Shown: piece by piece, positions 32,901 to 36,084 of the stretch
Numbering within the stretch: the first letter of the stretch is position 1
Layout: each line of letters starts with the position of its first letter
NCBI GenBank assembly: GCA_009779495.1
Contig: WRED01000020.1
Coordinates: 1-36,084 of the forward strand
Origin: Oscillospiraceae bacterium
GTDB taxonomy: Bacteria > Bacillota > Clostridia > Oscillospirales > Acutalibacteraceae
DNA: 36,084 nt
Direction of reading: 5' to 3'
Position numbers and translations under genes: made by a program
Notes under the pieces: model-generated
Told to the model about the DNA's origin: nothing
Databases searched by the model: none
Seen by the model: only the letters and a program-made list of their open reading frames with translations

Positions 32901-33138
32901 CGTCACCCTCGAAGCGGTCAAGAAATGCGAGACAGAGGACGCGTTCATCGTGCGCGTGGCGGAAAAAACCGGCGCGTCGGCCAAGGTGACGCTGACTTTC
33001 TTCAAGGAGATTGTCCAAGCCTTTGAGTGTAACCTGCTTGAGCGCGAGGATGTGCCGTGCGCGTTTACGGGTGACAGGATCGACTTTGAGATAAGGCCGT
33101 TTGAGATAAGGACATTTAAGATCAAGATCAAGCAATAA
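29980..33138 (+). CDS. GH38 alpha-mannosidase (long N-terminal domain type)
   Basis: A 1052-residue alpha-mannosidase of family GH38. Residues 1-255 form an N-terminal beta-rich domain of the kind found in Ams1-like and bacterial MngB-like enzymes. The catalytic domain follows: zinc ligands H268 and D270 in GNSHLDIVFMW, nucleophile D380 in WLPDVFGNS, third zinc His H585 in NQFHDALPGS. C-terminal beta-sandwich domains fill the remainder. No signal peptide, so it is likely cytoplasmic. AAAGGAGG places the start at 29980 rather than 14 codons earlier. Its order and length of domains differ from the GH38 at 806-4165, implying different substrates. Promoter and a leader repeat suggest independent control. 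Confidence 0.94.
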   Translation: MTDNERKALSSIDAMERHVNDWRDGTKGKQRGIFNFDQLAGAKLKELKKRIFTDIEFMRPWKMRECVYKAVGEYDYLYDGWKDLEVGGKWGGNGLSAFFKNSVEIPARFAGERVVLCVYFGGDSLVSIGGVPYQGMDPFRNSVLLLEKAEGGERFDIDIESYFVWHSDEPADKKLECSFLGVADPDIEEAYWDIKAVFNALFMPVLDPSLMTLIRASLKEALRHINFDLEGEDFIAGLRRCQTVLKEKIYDNKDFACMGKLALCGNSHLDIVFMWAHKEFIRKLGRTHATMLRLMERYPEFIFSQSQAVTYEEMRTNFPELFGQVKARMEEGRWEYIGGMWVEPDCNLISGESFTRQFLHGVRYAEETFGVTPKTCWLPDVFGNSYAMPQILKKTGMEYFVTHKMGIWNDTNPWLYSSFWWEGPDGSRVFSIVPPTHFIGTVEADSLKMNWQKYTDKTTIGESLYCYGWGDGGGGVDTEMLEYARRYQKFPGLPETQMSTIESSLGRMKANATPENIPVYKDELYLEEHRGVHTTKALLKKLNRMSENLYREAEIFACVASLYGYGYPLARLNEGWRKILTNQFHDALPGSHITEVFYDLTASYDEILSIGEAVRGEALALISSNITGNTELGRPFAVFNSLGRAATSKVELPYEDIDIYDDKGERVPSQTYTKLGGEKVLIFIARDVPAVGCRVYCARPAEKAENNERAENAIDDCRFNLRFNDSAELVSIFDKANNREILDGKGNVFRIYEDMPGKYDAWDIAESYSDIEFDTAPGVVEGIVSGEVCTVISISKKILKSSLRQNIILYNGLGRIDFDTWIDWQERQKLLKVEFNTDIRAAKYTRDIAYATIENSCYRHNPYDKAKFEVSAHNFIDMSENEYGLSILNDCKYGFEVHERRMMISLLKGPLNPDPQSDYGEHWFTYSLYPHAGDWRGAGTLAAGLALNNPMNVVPLSGGNGSSAGSFISVSAENVTLEAVKKCETEDAFIVRVAEKTGASAKVTLTFFKEIVQAFECNLLEREDVPCAFTGDRIDFEIRPFEIRTFKIKIKQ

Positions 33139-33145
33139 AATTATG

Positions 33146-33174
33146 TTGATTTTTTGTTGACATAAGTATATAAT
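33146..33174 (+). promoter_or_regulatory. Promoter of the right-end locus
   Basis: TTGATT (33146-33151), 17-bp spacer, TATAAT (33169-33174). Confidence 0.75.
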
Positions 33175-33189
33175 CTAAGTTAAGATTAT
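33170..33189. promoter_or_regulatory. Inverted repeat overlapping the -10 and start site
   Basis: ATAATCT (33170-33176) and AGATTAT (33183-33189), 6-bp centre, overlap the -10 element of the promoter at 33146-33174. Possible repressor site. Confidence 0.4.
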
Positions 33190-33247
33190 GGTTGTGATTT
33201 TAAAGTTGGGGGGCCTCTGATAATATATTTTCGGCGGAGGCGACCGG

Positions 33248-35074
33248 TTGGGAGACAAAATGCAGGCTGTTATTCTTGCTGCGGGTATGGGGAAACGCTT
33301 GAAAAAGCTGACCGCCGACAATACAAAGTGCATGATTAAGGTCAACGGCGTAACGATTATTGAGCGTATGCTCGCGCAGCTGTCGAAATACAATTTCAAT
33401 AAAGTGATCATTGTAGTCGGCTATAAGGCGAAAGAGCTGATCAGCTACATATCGGGCCTCCGCTGTGAACTGCCCATAGAGTATGTCACAAATGATGTTT
33501 ACTATGAAACGAATAATATTTATTCGTTGTTTCTGGCGCGGGGACATCTGCTTTTGGACGACACCATATTGCTGGAATCAGACCTGGTTTTCGAGGACGC
33601 CATACTTCATACGCTGATAAACAATCCGTATCCTGACTTGGCGCTGGTTGATAAATACGAAAACTGGATGGACGGCACCGTCGTGACCTTGGGCTCGGAC
33701 AATAAAATCCGGAGCTTTTTAAGCAGCCGTGATATCGATTATTCGGAGGGGGAAGATTATTACAAAACGCTGAACATCTATAAATTCAGCAGAAGCTTTT
33801 CAGAGTCCCATTACGTCCCGTTTTTGGAGGCATACTGCAGCGCGCTGGGATACCAGGAGTATTACGAGCAGGTCTTGAAAGTGATATCCCTGCTGGAAAG
33901 TCCGAGGATACGCGTTCTGCCCATCAAAAATATGGATTGGTATGAGATTGACGACGCACAGGATCTGAACATTGCTGAAGCCATGTTCGCCAAAGACGCG
34001 AAGCTTGAAAAAATGGAATTGCGTTTCGGCGGCTACTGGCGGTATCCTAAGCTGCTTGACTTCTGTTATCTGGTAAATCCGTATTTTCCGCCCAAGCGCG
34101 TCATGAATGAGCTTAAATCAAGCTTTGAGGAGCTTATCTGCTCTTACCCTTCGGGACAAGCCGTAAACAATCTGCTGGCGGCGAAATATTTTGGGCTGCC
34201 GACGGAGCGGATGGTCGTGGGCAACGGGGCCTCGGAGCTGATCAAAAACCTGATGGACCTTTTGGAGGGCAAGCTTGGCGTTCAGGTTCCCACATTTGAA
34301 GAGTACCCGAGGCGGAAAAAAACCGATATCGTGAGGTATTTGCCGGCGGGCACAAGCTTTACATACACGGCGGACGGCCTCATGGATTATTACAATGAAA
34401 ATGAAATTGATCATCTGCTGCTTATAAACCCGGACAATCCCTCCGGCAACTATATTGAGCGCGGCGGCATGGAGCGCCTGCTTTCTTGGAGCAGGGAGAA
34501 AAACATCCGGCTCATAGTGGACGAATCCTTTGTTGGCTTCGCGAATCCGGAGGATTCTCTGCTCACGGACCAGACGCTGGAGGACAATCCGCAGCTGGTC
34601 GTGATAAACAGCATTTCAAAATCTTTCGGCGTGCCGGGGCTGCGTTTGGGTGTTTTGGCGTCCGCTGACGAAAAGCTCATAAAGCGCCTGAGCAAGGAAG
34701 CGGCGATATGGAACATCAATTCTTTCGCGGAGCGTTTTCTTCAGATCGTTGAAAAATATAAGCCCGAATACCTTGCGTCGATGAGCCGGTTCGCGGATAC
34801 CCGCGCGGGCTTCCTGTTGGATATCGGAGAGATCGGATATCTCCGTCCGATTCCCTCCAGGGCCAGCTTCGTGATGTGCGGGCTGTCAGAGGGGCTTTCG
34901 TCAAGGGCTTTGGCGCGGCTGCTTCTGGACGAATATCATATACTCATTAAAGATTTATCCCTGAAAGATAATTTTAAAAAGCAGTTCGTGCGTATCGCCA
35001 TTAAGCTGCCTGAGGAAAACAGACGGCTTATGGATGCTTTAAGATCCATTGAGCCGGAACAAATCAAATTATAG
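33248..35074 (+). CDS. Nucleotidyltransferase-aminotransferase fusion protein
   Basis: A 608-residue two-domain enzyme. Residues 1-245 are a sugar-phosphate/choline-phosphate nucleotidyltransferase: AVILAAGMGKRLKKLT (7-22) binds the NTP, and ETNNIYSLFLA (87-97) and LLESDLVFEDAIL (108-120) resemble LicC-type CTP:phosphocholine cytidylyltransferases. Residues 255-608 are a fold-type-I PLP enzyme close to HisC/CobD: NPDNPSG (394-400), D425 in VDESF, catalytic K458 in SISKSFGVPGLRLG, R466. CobD-type proteins decarboxylate amino-acid phosphates, so the pair could make an amine phosphate and activate it as a CDP derivative; a transaminase role is equally possible. The start is TTG (GGAGG upstream) or the ATG at 33260 (GGGAG upstream). 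Two co-directional genes follow. Confidence 0.88.
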   Translation: MGDKMQAVILAAGMGKRLKKLTADNTKCMIKVNGVTIIERMLAQLSKYNFNKVIIVVGYKAKELISYISGLRCELPIEYVTNDVYYETNNIYSLFLARGHLLLDDTILLESDLVFEDAILHTLINNPYPDLALVDKYENWMDGTVVTLGSDNKIRSFLSSRDIDYSEGEDYYKTLNIYKFSRSFSESHYVPFLEAYCSALGYQEYYEQVLKVISLLESPRIRVLPIKNMDWYEIDDAQDLNIAEAMFAKDAKLEKMELRFGGYWRYPKLLDFCYLVNPYFPPKRVMNELKSSFEELICSYPSGQAVNNLLAAKYFGLPTERMVVGNGASELIKNLMDLLEGKLGVQVPTFEEYPRRKKTDIVRYLPAGTSFTYTADGLMDYYNENEIDHLLLINPDNPSGNYIERGGMERLLSWSREKNIRLIVDESFVGFANPEDSLLTDQTLEDNPQLVVINSISKSFGVPGLRLGVLASADEKLIKRLSKEAAIWNINSFAERFLQIVEKYKPEYLASMSRFADTRAGFLLDIGEIGYLRPIPSRASFVMCGLSEGLSSRALARLLLDEYHILIKDLSLKDNFKKQFVRIAIKLPEENRRLMDALRSIEPEQIKL

Positions 35075-35086
35075 GATTGATATAAT

Positions 35087-35446
35087 ATGAAAAATTTATT
35101 TTCCCTGAATGAAAATATCCGTGACTTTGAGAAGGTTATCCTGGTAACGTCCGCGGACGGCGTGCCTTGCGCCGTGATGAAGCTGCTTCACCATAACATA
35201 AAGGTGGATTATATCGGCGTATCAAGCGCGGCGGAATATGACGCGGAGATATTCAACATCCCCGTGGCGGATTTTAAACAGCTGCTGAAAACAAGCGCGG
35301 ACGCCGCTGTCGTGGTTATGTCGCCTGAAGCGGAAAATATTGTTGAGAGTCTGGAACGGATGGGTTTTCACAACATCTTTTTCGACCATTTCAGCGAATT
35401 GGGAGTAGCCTTGCTGCAAAGGGATTCGGAGAAAATTAATGATTGA
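35087..35446 (+). CDS. Small Rossmann-like protein of unknown function
   Basis: A 119-residue protein. It shows alternating strands and helices: KVILVTSADGVPCAVMKLL, KVDYIGVSS, IFNIPVADFKQLL, AAVVVMSPEAENIVESLERM. The pattern is that of a minimal Rossmann or CoA/sugar-nucleotide-binding domain, as found at the N-terminus of some sugar acetyltransferases and epimerases, but the glycine-rich loop is not canonical and no catalytic residues can be named. It starts 12 bp after the fusion gene, behind a weak AGGA site, and ends just before the SGNH-like gene, so the three are one transcription unit. Confidence 0.7.
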   Translation: MKNLFSLNENIRDFEKVILVTSADGVPCAVMKLLHHNIKVDYIGVSSAAEYDAEIFNIPVADFKQLLKTSADAAVVVMSPEAENIVESLERMGFHNIFFDHFSELGVALLQRDSEKIND

Positions 35447-35463
35447 AAGGGAGTTGTCTGCGC

Positions 35464-36033
35464 ATGCCCTTTAAGTGGGAAAAGGATTACAGCTTCGATT
35501 ACAGGCTTGGCTATGTGCGAAAGGGCGGCGAGTGGCCGGGAATCACGGTCATACAGCCGAAAAGCGCGGATACATATGCGGATATTTTTATCTTAGGCGG
35601 ATACACGACTCCGGGAGAGATAGAGAAAAAAATCTCATGGCCTCACAAGCTTTTCGATCTTTTGAAAAAATCCGGTGTTTCGGCGCGGCTGTTCGTAGGG
35701 GACACGGACGGCTATGTGTCGTTTCAGGAAATGCTGCTGCTGATCAGGGACGTTCTGCTCATGAAGCCGTCTCTTGTGATCACATTAAGCGGGTACAACA
35801 ATTTCAGAAACGCCGCGGGATTAGGGATAAGGGAGGACGAAGCGGAAACGCTGCGGCGGCATCCTTTCCTGGGTCAGCGGCAGCTTCGCGTGGTTCGTGA
35901 CGTGGCTTCCGTGGCTTTCGACCCATGGAAAGAATCCCTTTATTTGGGAATGGGGGGGGGGGGGGCCCCCCCTCGGGAATGTTGGGTAAGGCACTGGGAT
36001 TGGATGAACAAGAAAGGCAAAGAGGCGGGGTAG
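35464..36033 (+). CDS. SGNH/GDSL-hydrolase-like protein, probably disrupted
   Basis: A protein of 189 residues as read. It follows the SGNH-hydrolase pattern of surface-polysaccharide loci: ILGGYTTPG is block I, VGDTDGYVSFQEMLLLIRDV block II, LVITLSGYNNF block III. Block I normally reads GGSTT with the serine nucleophile; here Tyr replaces it, so the product may be inactive or the reading may contain an error. After about residue 158 the frame passes through a run of 14 G and 7 C (35952-35972) and then reads an unlikely GGGGAPP stretch, so the true C-terminus (family length is usually near 300) is probably lost by frameshift or misassembly. GAAAGGGAG precedes the ATG. Confidence 0.6.
   Translation: MPFKWEKDYSFDYRLGYVRKGGEWPGITVIQPKSADTYADIFILGGYTTPGEIEKKISWPHKLFDLLKKSGVSARLFVGDTDGYVSFQEMLLLIRDVLLMKPSLVITLSGYNNFRNAAGLGIREDEAETLRRHPFLGQRQLRVVRDVASVAFDPWKESLYLGMGGGGAPPRECWVRHWDWMNKKGKEAG
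35952..35972. other. G14C7 homopolymer run, probable sequence or assembly artefact
   Basis: Fourteen consecutive G are followed directly by seven C inside a coding region, 110 bp from the window edge. Nothing like it occurs elsewhere in the window. The final 30 bases are also unusually G-rich. Confidence 0.75.
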
Positions 36034-36050
36034 CCGTTCCCGCCTTTTTT
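36023..36050 (+). terminator. Intrinsic terminator at the end of the right-end locus
   Basis: AGGCGGG (36023-36029) pairs with CCCGCCT (36039-36045), followed by six T. The stop codon of the SGNH-like gene lies in the loop. The last 34 bases of the window show only G-rich sequence. Confidence 0.65.
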
Positions 36051-36084
36051 GCGGCGGGGTTTGTTTTGGGGGGGTCATGGGCGG

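Overview
The window looks like chromosomal DNA of a moderately GC-rich member of the Firmicutes, class Clostridia (an Oscillospirales- or Christensenellales-like gut lineage is my inference; no marker fixes it lower). The grounds are AGGAGG-type ribosome binding sites, many near-consensus sigma-A promoters (TTGACA-17-TATAAT), a GTP-type PEP carboxykinase, a long-form PRPP synthetase, an EF-G-like factor, a DUF3795 protein and a sortase-anchored surface protein. I see no prophage, transposase, CRISPR array or plasmid gene.

Layout. 1-660: a minus-strand stable-RNA operon, tRNA-Lys, tRNA-Glu, 5S rRNA, tRNA-Asn, driven by a perfect promoter; its 5S gene is not preceded by 23S. 750-4363: a GH38 alpha-mannosidase with its terminator and a 164-bp MITE-like palindrome. 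4381-7626: a toroid (terpene-cyclase-fold) protein, then an operon of four overlapping genes (DUF3795, nitroreductase, Sir2 deacylase, MazG-like pyrophosphatase). 7634-9662: an ECF sigma factor fused to a large C-terminal domain, plus thpR, with a putative autoregulatory ECF promoter and an 82-bp palindrome. 9707-12620: divergent pckA and D-lactate dehydrogenase. 12699-15366: a small membrane protein, pncB and an XRE regulator. 15431-17341: a candidate small RNA and a cell-wall-anchored protein. 17360-20773: a cyclophilin lipoprotein and a divergent Ca2+ P-type ATPase. 20787-26277: a minus-strand run of prs, FHA protein, proB, methyltransferase, proA and a membrane protein. 26299-29812: an unrecognised protein of different composition and an EF-G-like factor. 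29841-33138: a second, differently built GH38 mannosidase. 33146-36050: a nucleotidyltransferase-aminotransferase fusion, a small Rossmann-like protein and an SGNH-like protein ending at a suspicious G14C7 run.

How the genes work together. Most of the window is housekeeping: proline synthesis (proB, proA), PRPP and NAD salvage (prs, pncB), the PEP/pyruvate node (pckA, D-LDH) and translation. Accessory interest lies in the two mannosidases, the sigma-factor fusion, the unrecognised 26416-27615 gene and the right-end locus, which resembles a pathway for a cytidylylated, amine-bearing headgroup for a surface polymer. A recurring non-coding theme is degenerate 7-bp tandem repeats between genes (310-337, 427-527, 21696-21716, 23741-23768), two of them beginning exactly at the stop codons of proA and proB.
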